This document shows, piece by piece, positions 1-10,805 of a stretch of 64,000 nucleotides of DNA. A program made the translations under genes and the position numbers. This DNA is from Castor canadensis (taxonomy: Eukaryota > Chordata > Mammalia > Rodentia > Castoridae): NCBI RefSeq assembly GCF_047511655.1, contig NC_133396.1:127853490-127917489 (forward strand), given 5' to 3'. The notes beneath the pieces are model-generated. The model did not search any database. It was not told where the DNA came from and saw only the letters and a program-made list of their open reading frames with translations. Numbering within the stretch: the stretch's first letter is position 1; each line of letters opens with the position of its first letter.

Positions 1-750
1 ATTTTATGAAGCCCTGGTCACCAAAATTTTGGGGGCTTCTTCCCAATAGCAGCCAATTGTGCTATGGGCAGGTGTCCACAGGTCCACATATGTAAGAAGG
101 GGTATGAAGCTTCCATGCCATCTCTCAGTGAACTATTGCCCAAGAATCTCAGCCCCAGAAGCCACTTGGAACATCCGTTTGGCTTTCACAGACGCTTCAC
201 TACATAGGCATGATTAGTACTGCATAGGCATCACTCACCATTGGTCATCAACTCAACCATCAGCCCCTCTCTCCTTCCCAGAGACTGGAGAGTGGGGCTA
301 AAAATCCCTTCATTAACCCTGCCTGTTTTTCTGGTGACCAGCCCCCCATTCTAAGTTACCTAGGGGCTGCCAGCCCTCAATAATTAACATGCAAAAGACA
401 CATCACTCTGGGGATTCCAAGGATTCTAGAAGTTGTGTGCCAGGAAACTCAAGAACATCCAACTTATATCCCACAATGTCACACCTCCTAAAGGTTTTCT
501 TACATCCACCCTAGTCTTCTAGTTCCTATTCTTTTGTCTTTGGTCAAGTGTCAGCCCACTGATGAGGCCTTCCATGTCCAACCATTTTTCAAACTACAAC
601 CCCCAATCATTCCCTATCTCCTTCCCACTTTTCCTGAACCATCTTTATTACCAACCAATACACTATACATTTTAATTATTTATTATGTAGAATGTAATTC
701 AACATGGGGAGAGGTTGGTATCTATTTGTTCATCAATATATTTCCATTTT

Positions 751-790
751 AGCATGTGTGAGGTGCTGGGTTCAATCCCCAGCATCACAG
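751..790 (+). repeat. ID-type SINE fragment
   Basis: The sequence resembles the second half of a tRNA-derived ID element (CTGGGTTCAATCCCCAGCA, a B-box-like core). The head of the element is missing. Confidence 0.5.
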
Positions 791-1360
791 GCAGCACCAT
801 AAACACTCTCAGAGCCTAAGCTGACAACTATATACACGTTACAGCAATATGGTGATAGAAACATTAGTAGTAATAGTGCAAATGGCTTCTAAAGATAACC
901 CCCAATGAACCACACCACCTACTCGACCTTGTAACAAGTTGATCAATGCAAGTTAAAGAATGCAGTAAGTGATAATGCTTCAATTAGGCACAGCAGCGTC
1001 ATTTTTTGGTGCTTTGAGAAGCCCCTGAAATATGGTTCTTATTGGAGATCACATAAAAAGACCACATGAAGAGGGCAAGGTCCAGCCGTCCTGGTGAACC
1101 CAGACTTGTAGCCACACCCTCGCAAGCACCACACATCTTCTAGCCTCAGATGCTGCCTGACTTACAGCTACATGATAGACCACAAGTCTGTCCAACCCAG
1201 CCTGTAAGTGGACAGAATGAGAAATAAGCAAAGAAGCTCTGCAAGTCCCGCTTTAGCAGTATTTTTCTCCCAATAGAACTCTGGTACACAGAATTAATCA
1301 AAACCCTTTCATCCAATGCAAGACCCATTTTATTATTAATTTGTTTGTTTATTCATTCAA

Positions 1361-1435
1361 CTTATTTTTTTGCTACTGGAAATTGAGCCCAGGGCCTCAT
1401 GCATGTTAGGCAAGCGCTCTAACACCCCCCAGACC
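1361..1435 (-). repeat. ID-type SINE, antisense
   Basis: Read on the minus strand it gives the usual ID order: a lead-in with CTAACATGCATGAGGCCC, then TGGGCTCAATT, then an A-rich end (T-run on the plus strand). Confidence 0.6.
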
Positions 1436-1607
1436 ATTTCTTGATTATTTCCAATACAATAAACATCCACACACTGAAGACTCTGACAATAACCTTTTCT
1501 TAATTATAATATACCCATCTATTGTCAAGAGGAAGGTATATGAAAAAGAGATTTCCCTGGTAGAAGAGGGGAACTCTCTACTTGATTTTCTAAGCCTACT
1601 ATGAACC

Positions 1608-2256
1608 TGTAAGAGGCGCTCAAGTTGCTTTTGCTGAAAAGCACTGACTCCTTACTTGGACCCACAAATTAACTAATAGGAGAAGCATGGCATCCTTGCC
1701 TCCATTATGTATCTGTCTTTGCTCCAAGCCATTTTCTTTACAGTCACTTTACAATCACCTTGGATTGAAGAAAGACAGAACTAGTAACAACTTTATGACA
1801 AGGAACCAGAGCCACCTGGAGCTGCCACCCTCCCTGTGAGAATAATTCATATTCCAAACCAGAGTAATCCTCTCAAGCAGGAGCCAGATTACTCCCTCTA
1901 GGTGATAACTTCCCAAAACTGGACCAGACCACCTGCCTGACCAAATTGGCCAGCCCCACCAGTCATGAGACCAACCAGACCATATCTGTGAATGAACTTT
2001 TTAACTATGCATACCTTTGTTCCCTATACCCAGATCTTTTGTCTGTTTAAACCTACAGCTCATGTTGGTACACCAAAGATGGCTGAAGATGAGATGAGTG
2101 CTTGTTCTGCCTCTTCCCATGGCATGCCCCAAGCCGTGTAATAAATGTCCTTTCTCTGCCTTCACCAAGCCTCTTTATTTGGTGTTTAGGGGCAGGTGGC
2201 CGAACCTGGCATATGGAATCTCAGGAGTTTGGGCCTTGGGTCCAAAATTGGCTTCA
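1608..2256 (+). mobile_element. solo LTR, ERV-like, copy 1
   Basis: About 650 bp that begins TGTAAGAGG and ends GGCTTCA. It has a polyadenylation signal (TGTAATAAATG near 2140) and closely resembles a second copy at 8,483-9,118. The shared parts include the start, the CTATGCATACCTTT segment, the AATAAA region and the end around GGAGTTTGGGCC. A possible 4-bp target duplication (AACC) flanks it. No retroviral coding sequence adjoins it, so I read it as a solo LTR fossil. The family name is not known to me. The divergence between the two copies suggests an old insertion. Confidence 0.6.
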
Positions 2257-2500
2257 AACCCCCCAGGAACTGGGAATAATGATGAAATGAAGTTCAAAAT
2301 AACCCAGAGTAGAGGACCAGCAGAATTTATTTAGCAAAGGAAGACAAAGCAGAGTGCAAAGAAAGAGGGGAACAGACTAGCACCACCTTCTGACAAGCAG
2401 TCAGAAAGTGGGAGTACAGAGAGTTCCATTCTTCTATTGAGGAAATCTTTTATCCAAATACCCTGAGTGATACCATTACCCTATCATCCAACAACAACCA
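2257..2500 (-). mobile_element. partial LTR-like fragment, antisense
   Basis: Read on the minus strand this has a polyadenylation signal in a context (CTAAATAAATTCTGCTGG) that resembles the R region of ERV LTRs, followed by a U5-like stretch. It abuts the solo LTR to its left. The outer boundary and family are uncertain. Confidence 0.35.
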
Positions 2501-2590
2501 TCCTGAATTCTGTATTTTCCTTCCCTTACTTTCCTTTTTACTGAATCAAAATTTAGTTTAGTTGCTCCTTTAAAAAAAAAAAAAAAAAAA

Positions 2591-2789
2591 GCCCTGGTGC
2601 CAGTGGCTCACGCCTATAACCCTAGCTACTTAGGAGGCAGAGATCAGGAGGATCGCAGTTTGAAGCCAGCCTGGCAAATAGTTTTTGAGACCCTATCTCA
2701 AAAGTACCCATCACAAAAAGGGTTAGCAGAGCAGCTCAAGATGAAGGTCCTGAGTTCAAGCTCCGATACCACAAAAAAAAAAAAAAAAG
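2591..2789 (+). repeat. composite B1-ID SINE
   Basis: A B1/Alu-like head (GTGGCTCACGCCTATAAC, GATCAGGAGGATCGCAG, AAGCCAGCCTGGC) is fused to an ID-like tail (GAGCAGCTCAAGATGAAGGT, CTGAGTTCAAGCTC) and a poly-A run. An A-run also precedes it. Confidence 0.85.
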
Positions 2790-3469
2790 CAGGAATGTTA
2801 CATGCATTGTATGGGAAATTATATGATTTTTAAAAAGTATTAAAAGTGCCAGAGTCAGAAATTAGAACCAGGAAGTAAGCTGAAAAAAAAGCAACAAGCT
2901 CCCCTCCTGTCATTTCCTTTTAGATGTTAACTTAAAGAATAAGGAGACATAAAGGGGCTATCTCTATCTGCCTTCTCTGAGATGTTAAAAATCTTCAAGG
3001 CTCCTTAAATAAGCAGAAGCAGAAAAACGAAAGGGTGGTCTGGCAAAGAGAAAACCTAGCTTAAATATCTGCGCCTAAGTTTTAGGTGACCCTACATCCA
3101 ATCATGTTTTAAAATAATAAACTACACTACCAAAAACCATTGTCTAATGACTAGGGGTTAAGAGATGACTTGACGAGTTAAGACAGAAAGCATAAAGGCA
3201 AGAAGACCACAGGCAAGAGCCACTATTTTGAGTCTTACTCTCATTTCCATTTCTCTCTTTTATCTTACATTAAAATAGAAACAAATCCTTGCCAAAACTT
3301 CTACCTCGTGAAAATCTCCACTTTGTGAGATGCCTTAAAATGCTTTGCACATGTAGGTCTCAAGTACCCATGATTTTTCATGGAAACTGGAAATGTGAGG
3401 AAACCCCCTGCCTACTCATCTGGTGACAGTTTCACTAAAACAGCTTAATTCCTGTCATGTCACTTTAGT

Positions 3470-3930
3470 TCATTTAAATTTTACTTGTATTTGATAAACT
3501 GTTAAGACAATTTATCATTCTGACCATTTTTAATGGTACAATTCAGTACCATTTGAATACATTCACAATGTTGCAGAACCATCAGTCACTAGCCATCTCC
3601 AGAATTTTCTCATCATTCCAAACCCATTAAGCAGTAACTAACTCCCCATTATCTCTCACCTGGTAACCTCTATCCTGTATTTCCATGAATTTGCCTACTC
3701 ATACATTTGTCCTTTTATGTCTGGCTGATTTCACTTAGCAAGTTTTCAAGGTTCAAAAATGTTGTAGCATACTTTACTTCATTTTGGCTTTATGTATATG
3801 TGTGTGTGTGTGTGTGAATACATATATTTGGCTTTGTGTATTTCTGTGTGATAAATATGAATTGTTTCTAGACTTGGCTATTATGATTAGTGCTATTAAC
3901 ATTCTTGGGCCATGGCTTAAGCAACTGCCT
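3470..3930 (-). mobile_element. old L1 fragment, antisense
   Basis: The plus strand reads like the antisense of an old mammalian L1 3' region: ACAATTCAGTACCATTTG, ATTAAGCAGTAACTAACTCC, TTTATGTCTGGCTGATTTCA and TGCTATTAACATTCTTGGG are close to that family. A (TG)n tract near 3,798-3,818 interrupts it. Confidence 0.65.
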
Positions 3931-4062
3931 ACTCCCCCAAAATCATATATTCTCCTATGCTTTCTAGTAAGATGGGAGCAGAGGAAGCTAAGATTCTTAA
4001 AACTTTTATGACATTTAAGTTTAAGTCCCTATATGTCATTTGGAGTTAATTTTCTTTTTGCT

Positions 4063-4222
4063 CTTTTTTTTTTTTTTTTTTTTTGTAGTACTGGGTTTGA
4101 ACTCAGGGCCTACACCTTGAGGCACTCCATCAGCCCTGATTGGGGTGGAATTTTTTGAGATAGGTTTTCTTGAACTATTTGCCCGGGCTGACTTCAAACT
4201 GCAATCCTCCTGATCTCTGTCT
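4063..4222 (-). repeat. composite B1-ID SINE, antisense
   Basis: A T-run is followed by the reverse complement of the ID-like tail (GGTTTGAACTCAGGGCCTAC) and then of the B1-like body (CAATCCTCCTGATCTCTG). The B1 head is truncated. Confidence 0.8.
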
Positions 4223-4477
4223 CTTTTTCTCTTTAGGGAACAATTTCAGTCTCTTTTCCCATTAAGTCATTTTTTTCTAGCTCAATTAATTGAACATGCC
4301 TTTCTTTCTTGACTGAGAGCCACTTGTCATGCACCAAATATTCCATATAAATGAGTATTTCTGAGTTCCCTTTTATTCTACTGAACAATACTAACTACAC
4401 ACTATACCTCATAAGAAATGTAGATGTCTGGTAGGGTAAATCTTTCCCTCTTCATTCATGTTTAGAAGTAACTTGCT

Positions 4478-4562
4478 GGGCTGGGATGTAGCTCGGTGGT
4501 ACAGCGCTTGCCTAGCATGTGTGAGGCCCTGGGTTCGATCCCAGCACCAAAAAAAAAAAAAA
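4478..4562 (+). repeat. ID SINE with intact target-site duplication
   Basis: A full tRNA-derived ID element (GGGCTGGGATGTAGCTCGG, GTTCGATCCCAGCACC and a poly-A tail). It is flanked by a perfect 14-bp target duplication, AGAAGTAACTTGCT, at 4,464-4,477 and 4,563-4,576. The close match to the family form suggests a fairly recent insertion. Confidence 0.9.
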
Positions 4563-4745
4563 AGAAGTAACTTGCTATTCTAAACTCTTCCACATGAACT
4601 TCAGTATCATGAAGTTCCATGAAAATTCCTGTTGGGTTTTTGAATGAAATTACATTGAAAACAGATCAAATTGTTTTCCAATTCATACATGCTATGATCC
4701 TCTATTAAGGATACTTAATAGCTTAATTAATTTTTATAATTTTCA

Positions 4746-4960
4746 GCCAGGTGCTAGTGGCTCATACCTGTAAATCTAGCTACTCGGAAGGCTGAGATAG
4801 GGAGGATCACAATAAGAGGCCAGCCTAAGCAAACGATTCATGAGACCTCCTCATCTGCAAAATAACTTGAGCTGGAGGTGTGGCTCAAACGGCAGAACAC
4901 CTGTTTTGCAAGCTTGAAGCCCTGAGCTCAAAACCCAGTCCCACCAAAAAAAAAAAAAAA
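4746..4960 (+). repeat. composite B1-ID SINE
   Basis: B1-like head (GCCAGGTGCTAGTGGCTCAT), ID-like tail (GTGGCTCAAACGGCAGAACA) and poly-A run. Confidence 0.85.
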
Positions 4961-5099
4961 AGAAAAAATTCCCTTTAGAGGCCTAGCACATTCATTACTT
5001 ATTTCTAAAATTCATATTCTGATACTACTGTAAAGCTTCTTTTTATTTTGCAGTGGTTTTTGCAGATAAACGAAACCACAAATGACTTTCATTAGTTGT

Positions 5100-5195
5100 A
5101 TATCCATGGTGTACGCCTGTAATCCCAGCACTCAGGAGGCTGAATTAGGACAGTGGTTATCAGCAACAAATTCAATGCCAACCTGGGCTACATTA
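5100..5195 (+). repeat. B1-type SINE fragment
   Basis: GGTGTACGCCTGTAATCCC, AGCACTCAGGAGGCTGA and CCAACCTGGGCTACATT mark a plain B1 monomer without the ID tail. The start is degraded. Confidence 0.65.
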
Positions 5196-5626
5196 TTTCT
5201 AATTATTTGTCTGTAGATACTTCTAGATTCTCTATGTAAATGATCGTATCTATGAATAACAAAATTTCACTTCCTTTCTAATTCTGATGTCTCTAATCTC
5301 TTCTACTTAAATCTTACACCATCAATACTTAAGTTAATGTCAGCATCTTTATCTCTGACTTCAAAGGGAATGCTTCTAACATCTGCCTACATAACATAAC
5401 TCTATTTTGCTTTTCTTTTCTTTTGGATGCTGGGATTGAATAGAACCTCCATATGCTAAACCACAGTGTTTGTTATAGTTTTTTAATAGCTATTCCTTAT
5501 CAGTTCAGGAGGGTTCTTTCTCCTCCTCATTAAGAAAGTAATGAAAAGTGATTTGTAAAATCATTTTATGAATATTTCAAAAAGTTAGAAGGATTTTGAA
5601 TGTTTTGACCATAAAGAAACATTAAA

Positions 5627-5862
5627 GCCAGGTGCTCTAACATTACACACTTACAACCCTAGTCTCACACGTGTAATCCTAGTAGCTACTCAGTTAGCAG
5701 AGATCAGGAGGATCAAGGTTCAAAGCCAGCCCATGCAAATAGTTCAAATGACTCTATCTCGAAAATACTCAACATGAAAAAGGACTGGTGGAATGACTCA
5801 AGTGCCAGAGTGCCTGCCTAGCAAGCTTGAGCCCTGTAGTTTAAACCCTAGGCAATAAAGGA
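5627..5862 (+). repeat. composite B1-ID SINE, diverged
   Basis: The head (GCCAGGTGCT) carries an internal repeat-like expansion, with the TGTAATCCTAG region present in two versions. The usual GATCAGGAGGATCA body, an ID-like tail and an A-rich end follow. Confidence 0.75.
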
Positions 5863-6019
5863 GAAAAAGTTAGGGTAGACATGTTTAATCAGATTTAAAC
5901 ATTACACAATGTATTTATGTATTAAAAAGTCACATGGCACATCATGAATGTTTACTATTTTTATGTATCACTTTGAAATTTGATTTTAAAAAATTAAATC
6001 TTTAAAAAATAAAATGTTT

Positions 6020-6109
6020 TCTGCCCTATGCCCCTTTGTAGTGACCAGCCGTCATCTCCCCTTTTAATGATGTCCTAATAAATCTTTTTCTCCTAAAAAA
6101 AAAAAAAAA
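6020..6109 (+). other. polyadenylated retrocopy end, source unknown
   Basis: About 75 bp ends in CCTAATAAATC, a short spacer and an 18-base A-run. This is the form of a reverse-transcribed 3' end of a polyadenylated transcript. I do not recognise the source transcript, and no clear target duplication was seen. Confidence 0.35.
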
Positions 6110-6223
6110 AAGCCTTTCCCGTATCTTCAAATAATCTTACTTTTGTCTTTTAATCAAAGTGAAATTTAAATTTTATTTATGGATTTTCTAACTTTAAATC
6201 CTTGTATATCCCCACCCAACTTG

Positions 6224-6418
6224 ACTTTTTTTTGTGGTACTGAGATTTGAACTCAGAACCTATACCATGACCCACTCCATCAATCCTTTTTTTGTAATGG
6301 GTTTTTTCAAGATTGGGTCTCTCCAACTATTTACCAAGGCTCGCTTCAAACTGCAATCCTCCTGATCTCTGCCTCCTGAGTAGCTAGGATTACAGGTGTG
6401 AGTCACCAGTAACCAGTC
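6224..6418 (-). repeat. composite B1-ID SINE, antisense
   Basis: T-run, reverse complement of the ID tail (TTTGAACTCAGAACC), then the B1 body (CCTCCTGATCTCTGCCTCC, TAGCTAGGATTACAGGTG). Confidence 0.85.
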
Positions 6419-6424
6419 CAAATT

Positions 6425-7100
6425 GATTTTTCTGCATTACCCTTTGTGTGCACTACTGATTTGGATTTGCTACTGTCATATTTAGGTTTTAAACCTGTAT
6501 TAACAAGTGAAAAAGGTCTGTAAGTTTCCATTGTTATAAAATTTTGTCTACTTTGGATGTCAGGGTTATACGGACCTCAGAAGGAAGTACTACTTATTTT
6601 TCGATGTAATGGCATCTCGAACTATTATGGTATAGGATTTGTGCACTTCTGGAAAACACTTCTACAAAATTGGTATTTCTGGTCCTTAATACATTGGTAA
6701 AACTCACCAGTAAATAGATTATAAGTTTTACTGGTGTTTTCTTTGTGGGAAGACTTTTAATCACTGCTTCAAATTTTTCATGAATATTAGATCATCAAGC
6801 TTTATGATCTTCCATTTTATCTTTTGTGAGCAGATGCTTCCTCCTCTCTATCCATGGCACAATATATCGCATCTTCTCTTTTCTTGACCAATCTTATAAA
6901 GGTTATTTACTTTCCCCACAAAAAAAAAAAAAAAAAGATTCTGGCTTTGATCTTCTCTACAGTATCTTTTCTTCTTATTCTCTTATTTTTATTACCTGCT
7001 CTTTTTCCAAATTTATTCTGATCATTTCCTGATTTTTAAAGTTAGATATTCAGTTTATTCTTTCTTTATAATATGAATATTTAAGGCTGCAAATCCTCCT
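6425..7100 (-). mobile_element. old L1 ORF2-region fragment, antisense
   Basis: The plus strand reads as antisense L1 ORF2: TGTCAGGGTTATACGGACCTC, AAAATTGGTATTTCTGG, TTTTCTTTGTGGGAAGAC and CTTGACCAATCTTATAAAGG follow the expected order. It is diverged and cannot encode protein. It is interrupted at 6,603-6,648 by a 46-bp block found again at 7,578-7,623, and near 6,920 by an A-run. Confidence 0.7.
6603..6648 (+). repeat. 46-bp dispersed duplicate, copy inside L1
   Basis: This block is identical over 46 bases to 7,578-7,623. Here it splits an otherwise continuous L1 match (TATTTTTC before it, TGGAAAACAC after it), so it is an insertion into the L1 and not part of it. Confidence 0.85.
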
Positions 7101-7111
7101 CCAGAACCATT

Positions 7112-7345
7112 TCTTTTTGAGACAAAGTCTAATTATGTAACTCCAAGATGGCCTTGAACTCAGAATCCATATGCCTCAACCTCCCAAGGCAGGGATTACA
7201 GATGTGCACCATTATATTAGGCAGAACTTTTTCTTTTTTGGGATGTAGTCTCACTATGCTGCCCAGGCTGATCTCCAGTTTGTGGGCTCAAGTGATCCTC
7301 CCTCTTCAACCTTCCAAGCAGCTAGAACTATAGACATGTGCCCAC
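7112..7345 (-). repeat. two adjacent B1-type SINEs, antisense
   Basis: Two antisense B1-like monomers follow one another: 7,112-7,220 (GAGACAAAGTCTAATTATG, CAGGGATTACAGATGTG) and 7,228-7,345 (AGTCTCACTATGCTGCCCAG, CTAGAACTATAGACATGTG). Both lack the ID tail. Confidence 0.7.
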
Positions 7346-7577
7346 AGGGTGAAATACAGTTCTCATTCTCAAATCTGTGTCATAACTTTTAAGCCCATGA
7401 GTTAAATAGACATGACCCTGCATATTTTATGTTTCCTATTTAAACTTATCTTTGAAATTGTTAAGGCTTTCAATGCCACTGAGTAGATAACCAATTCTAT
7501 AACAAATGTATGTTCATAAACATCTTACATATCCTTGCAACATCTTACGAATCCCTATCATCTTCACCTACAAATAA

Positions 7578-7623
7578 GATGTAATGGCATCTCGAACTAT
7601 TATGGTATAGGATTTGTGCACTT
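7578..7623 (+). repeat. 46-bp dispersed duplicate, probable source copy
   Basis: Exact 46-base match to 6,603-6,648 in the same orientation, 975 bp away. The flanking bases differ on both sides. It lies in unannotated sequence, so it is the likelier source. Confidence 0.85.
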
Positions 7624-8482
7624 ATTCCAATGTAGTTTTGATATGGGGTAGGCAGATAGAAAGGGAACAATAATAGAAAGGAGTCAACAAAGAGATGCAG
7701 CACCATATCTGGGTACATTTTGCTCCACCATTGTCCTGGTGTAACAGTTAACAAGGTTGAAGCTACTTCATGGCACAGGGCCAGAGGTCACTGCAATGGA
7801 TCCCAACAGGGACTTTCCAACTCTAAAGTGAACTAGTAGTTTCATCTGTATCTTACAGTTTCATGCATACCCCCTCCCACCCCCAAATCATCAGCTTGGC
7901 TCTGAGAAAACTATTAGGTAGGTCACTTCCCCCATTCTTGGAAATGCCCCTCCAATTATGTACATATCCTTGGCATTAATCATTAAACTCTACCCAAAGA
8001 AGTGCCTGAGAAAAGTGCCTGAGATCTCTATGACTTGACTGCCTGATCAAGTTGCCAGCCTCAGTTTATAGTTCTCTTCTTGCCAAATTCCTATCACGTT
8101 TCTTTTTAAGACAGGAATGATAGGAATTTGCAAAGACCTAAGGATTAAGAGAGCAAAGGTCAGAGAACACGAATTCTGTCAGTCACCACCTGAGTTTTTA
8201 GTTTTTTCTCAACTCTTCACAAATACGGGTTTCTGTTATACCCCGATTTATGCCTGAGAGCTAAACTAGGACTCTGTGCCACAGGAAGTGAAAAAAGGTA
8301 AAATGAAATAAGGAAGAAACTAGAGCAGTATTCCAATGGTCTTATTCTCCCATAGCTACTCATTATCTGACTAGTCTTCCCTTCCCACTAGTTCAGAATA
8401 ACCCATATCACCCATTTGTTTCTCAAAGCTCTTCCCTTTATAGTTCCCCAGGGATGACTTTGGGAAACAAAGCCAGCAGTCA

Positions 8483-9118
8483 TGTAAGAGGTACTTAAAC
8501 CGCTTCTGCTGAATAGTCCTGACTCTTTACTTGGGACCATAAACTAACTAAAATTAGGAGAAAAGCTTGGCATCTCTGTCTCCATTTTGTTCCTGCTGTC
8601 TGTTGCTCTGAGCCATTCTCTCCTTCAGCCACCTTCAATCAAGGAAGGACAGGAATGATAGATAACATCTTCATGGCAACAGGTTAAAATTACCTCTAAG
8701 GAACAGGGGAGCCTTGCAGGACAGACCACCTTCCCAAATGAGGATAATTAACTATTTGATGAGGCTGCACCCTGGAGCAAGAGTAATCAATTGCTCCCCT
8801 CAAGTGATGACAGCAGTAACTTCTCCAGAACCCTTAGAGAACAAGGACTGACCAATTGGGCCACACCCATGACTGGGACTGTTTAACTATGCATACCTTT
8901 CAGCCCTTGCTTTAAAACTAAAGCTCTTATCTGTACCTGAAGATGGCTGAGGATAGGCTGAGTGCTTAAGCTGCAACTTCTCATACTATGTCCCAGGTCA
9001 TGTAATAAATCTTTCTCTGCCCTTTACCAAGTCTCTATTTAGTGTACAGGGGAGAGTGGCCCAACCTGACATGTGGAATCCCAGGAGTTTGGGCCTGGGG
9101 TCCAAAATTCTGGTTTCA
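8483..9118 (+). mobile_element. solo LTR, ERV-like, copy 2
   Basis: About 636 bp begins TGTAAGAGG and ends TGGTTTCA, with a polyadenylation signal (TGTAATAAATC near 9001). It is clearly related to the LTR at 1,608-2,256 and lies in the same orientation. No retroviral coding remnant lies between the two LTRs, so they are more likely two solo LTRs than the ends of one provirus. It is an old fossil; I cannot name the family. Confidence 0.6.
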
Positions 9119-9539
9119 TGCTCATTCAGCATCTTGGTAGGAATTGGAATTGACTTCTTGGCAGTTTTGAAGAATTTAAACCACTTGAAGGGTTTCTTAC
9201 ATTAACATTCAGTAGAAAATTTTGTGCCATTAAAAAAGGTAATTACTTTAAGGGCCATGGACGCTCAGGGCAAAGAAAAATTTGATTCTTTTTTTAATGA
9301 GAAAATACTAAAAGAATGTACAAATACACTGATCAAGGACATAAGTGAGAAATATAGTCAGTTGATAAGCTTGATTTGAATTCAAAGTAAGACTTTTGTC
9401 CCTTTTCCACTTAGAATCCTTTTTAAATACGAGTCAGGTATTGTTAAACACTTTTTAAAGAGGAGAGAGGCTTAAGAGACAAATAGCTTGCCCAAGTCAA
9501 AAACTTAAACTTTTTCACTTAATAATTGCTCAAACTATA

Positions 9540-10045
9540 AAGCTAAGAGTCATTCTTGATTTCTCCCTGTTCCTCAAAACTTGCAGATTTTGACTCCTTA
9601 ATCATTCAAAACCACTCCCTGCCATCTTCATGACCACACTTCCCACTTTAAAACATGTTATTTCTTGGGAGAGGGAGTGTAGCTCAAGTGGTAGAGTACT
9701 TGCCCAGCACGCAGGAGGGGACCTGTGCTGGGTCCCCAGCAGCAAAAAGAAGAGAAAAAAAAAAAAAAACAGCATCAGGTCCTGCTCAAGAGCTTGCTAC
9801 TGCTACAAAGAAAACTCCATGGTGTAGCCTCTCAACACATCTCTACTCTTATTTTTGCACTATCCCTACTCCCCTCTCCCCCACCCCCAACTCCTTTTTC
9901 CTTAACCACACCAATCTTGGTTTAGCCTTTGCTTCCTGCTTCAGGGCATCTGCACGCAGTTCCTTCATCTAGAGCACTGTGAGTTCTATACAAGACTGTT
10001 TCATCCTAAACCTTCAAGTCTCAGGTTAAATGTTACCTCCTTAAC
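9540..10045 (+). mobile_element. L2 LINE fragment, interrupted
   Basis: GAGTCATTCTTGATTTCTCCC, CTTCCTGCTTCAGGGCATCTGCA and CAGGTTAAATGTTACCTCC are close to the 3' third of L2. An ID element (9,667-9,769) and the metallothionein retrocopy interrupt it. Confidence 0.6.
9667..9769 (+). repeat. ID SINE
   Basis: GTGTAGCTCAAGTGGTAGAG, a TGCTGGGTCCCCAGCAGC end and an A-rich tail identify a full ID element. Confidence 0.8.
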
Positions 10046-10225
10046 AGTGGGCTGTGCCAAGTGTACCCAGGGCTGTGTATGCAAAGAGGTATCTGACAAG
10101 TGCAGATACTGTGGCGGATGCAGGGATAGTGATTGTACAAACCTGGATTTCTTTTACATACAACCTTGACCTGTTTGCTGCATCCCTGTGAAGTATGTGA
10201 ATGATGAAAAAGAAAAAAAAAAACA
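10046..10225 (+). pseudogene. metallothionein (MT1/MT2-like) processed pseudogene, 5'-truncated
   Basis: Frame 10,051 onward reads C-A-K-C-T-Q-G-C-V-C-K-E-V-S-D-K-C, close to the C-terminal alpha domain of mammalian metallothionein 1/2 (CAKCAQGCICKGASEKC). After the last cysteines the stop codon position reads GGA, so the frame is no longer closed where the family ends. The 3' UTR follows (AACCTGGATTTC, TACAACCTTGACC, GTTTGCTGCATCC, GTGAATGATGA) and then an A-rich tail. There are no introns and the N-terminal beta domain is absent, so this is a truncated retrocopy. It sits inside an L2 fragment. The parent could be MT1 or MT2; I cannot separate them. Confidence 0.85.
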
Positions 10226-10588
10226 AAACAAAACTGTTGACTTAAAAAATAAATAAATAAAAGAATCATTATCACTAACTGATTTGGGCTTCCTGAAGAT
10301 GTGTCTTTTCAACTAATTAAATCCTAGGGATAAGAAGAAAGCAGAAAATATTTACGTGCTTTTAAATGAATGAGAGAAGTCCTTTTTGTAGTTCTGCTTG
10401 CTCTCAAGAGGTGTTTTCCCTCAAAGACATGTTTTCTGACAACAGCAGTGATAAAAAGAAGCCAATCTGACCATCTCATCCCACAATATAAGAGAATTAG
10501 GACTATCCAGGGCAGGCCAAAATAGCCTAGTTTTTCAGGACACTAGAAAAGCAAAGGATTATGCTATCCGGGCCTAGACAGCTGACTA

Positions 10589-10652
10589 CTGGGCTAGTAG
10601 AGTGGCTCAAATGGTAGAGCACCTGCCTATCAAGCATGAGGCCCTGACTACT
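10589..10652 (+). repeat. ID-like SINE tail fragment
   Basis: GGGCTAGTAGAGTGGCTCAA and GAGCACCTGCCTATCAAGC match the ID-like tail of the composite SINE. The 3' end is lost. Confidence 0.6.
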
Positions 10653-10744
10653 AATGATGGATCTCAGGACACCCGACACCTAAATACGGTTGTAGGAGAC
10701 CAGAATGTACCAACCTAAAAAATGGTTCTTTGGCCATTTTTTTC

Positions 10745-10805
10745 TTTCTTTTTTCTTTTTTTTTGCCAAGCCCTCATTATGTTGCTCAGGCTGGCCTCCT
10801 CCCAA
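10745..10805 (-). repeat. B1-type SINE fragment, antisense
   Basis: A T-rich run followed by CTCATTATGTTGCTCAGGCT is an antisense B1 start, truncated soon after. Confidence 0.5.

Noticed and set aside
4478-4562. ID elements as true tRNA genes
   Set aside because: They keep A- and B-box-like parts but lack a paired acceptor stem and anticodon arm, and end in poly-A with target duplications, so they are SINEs.
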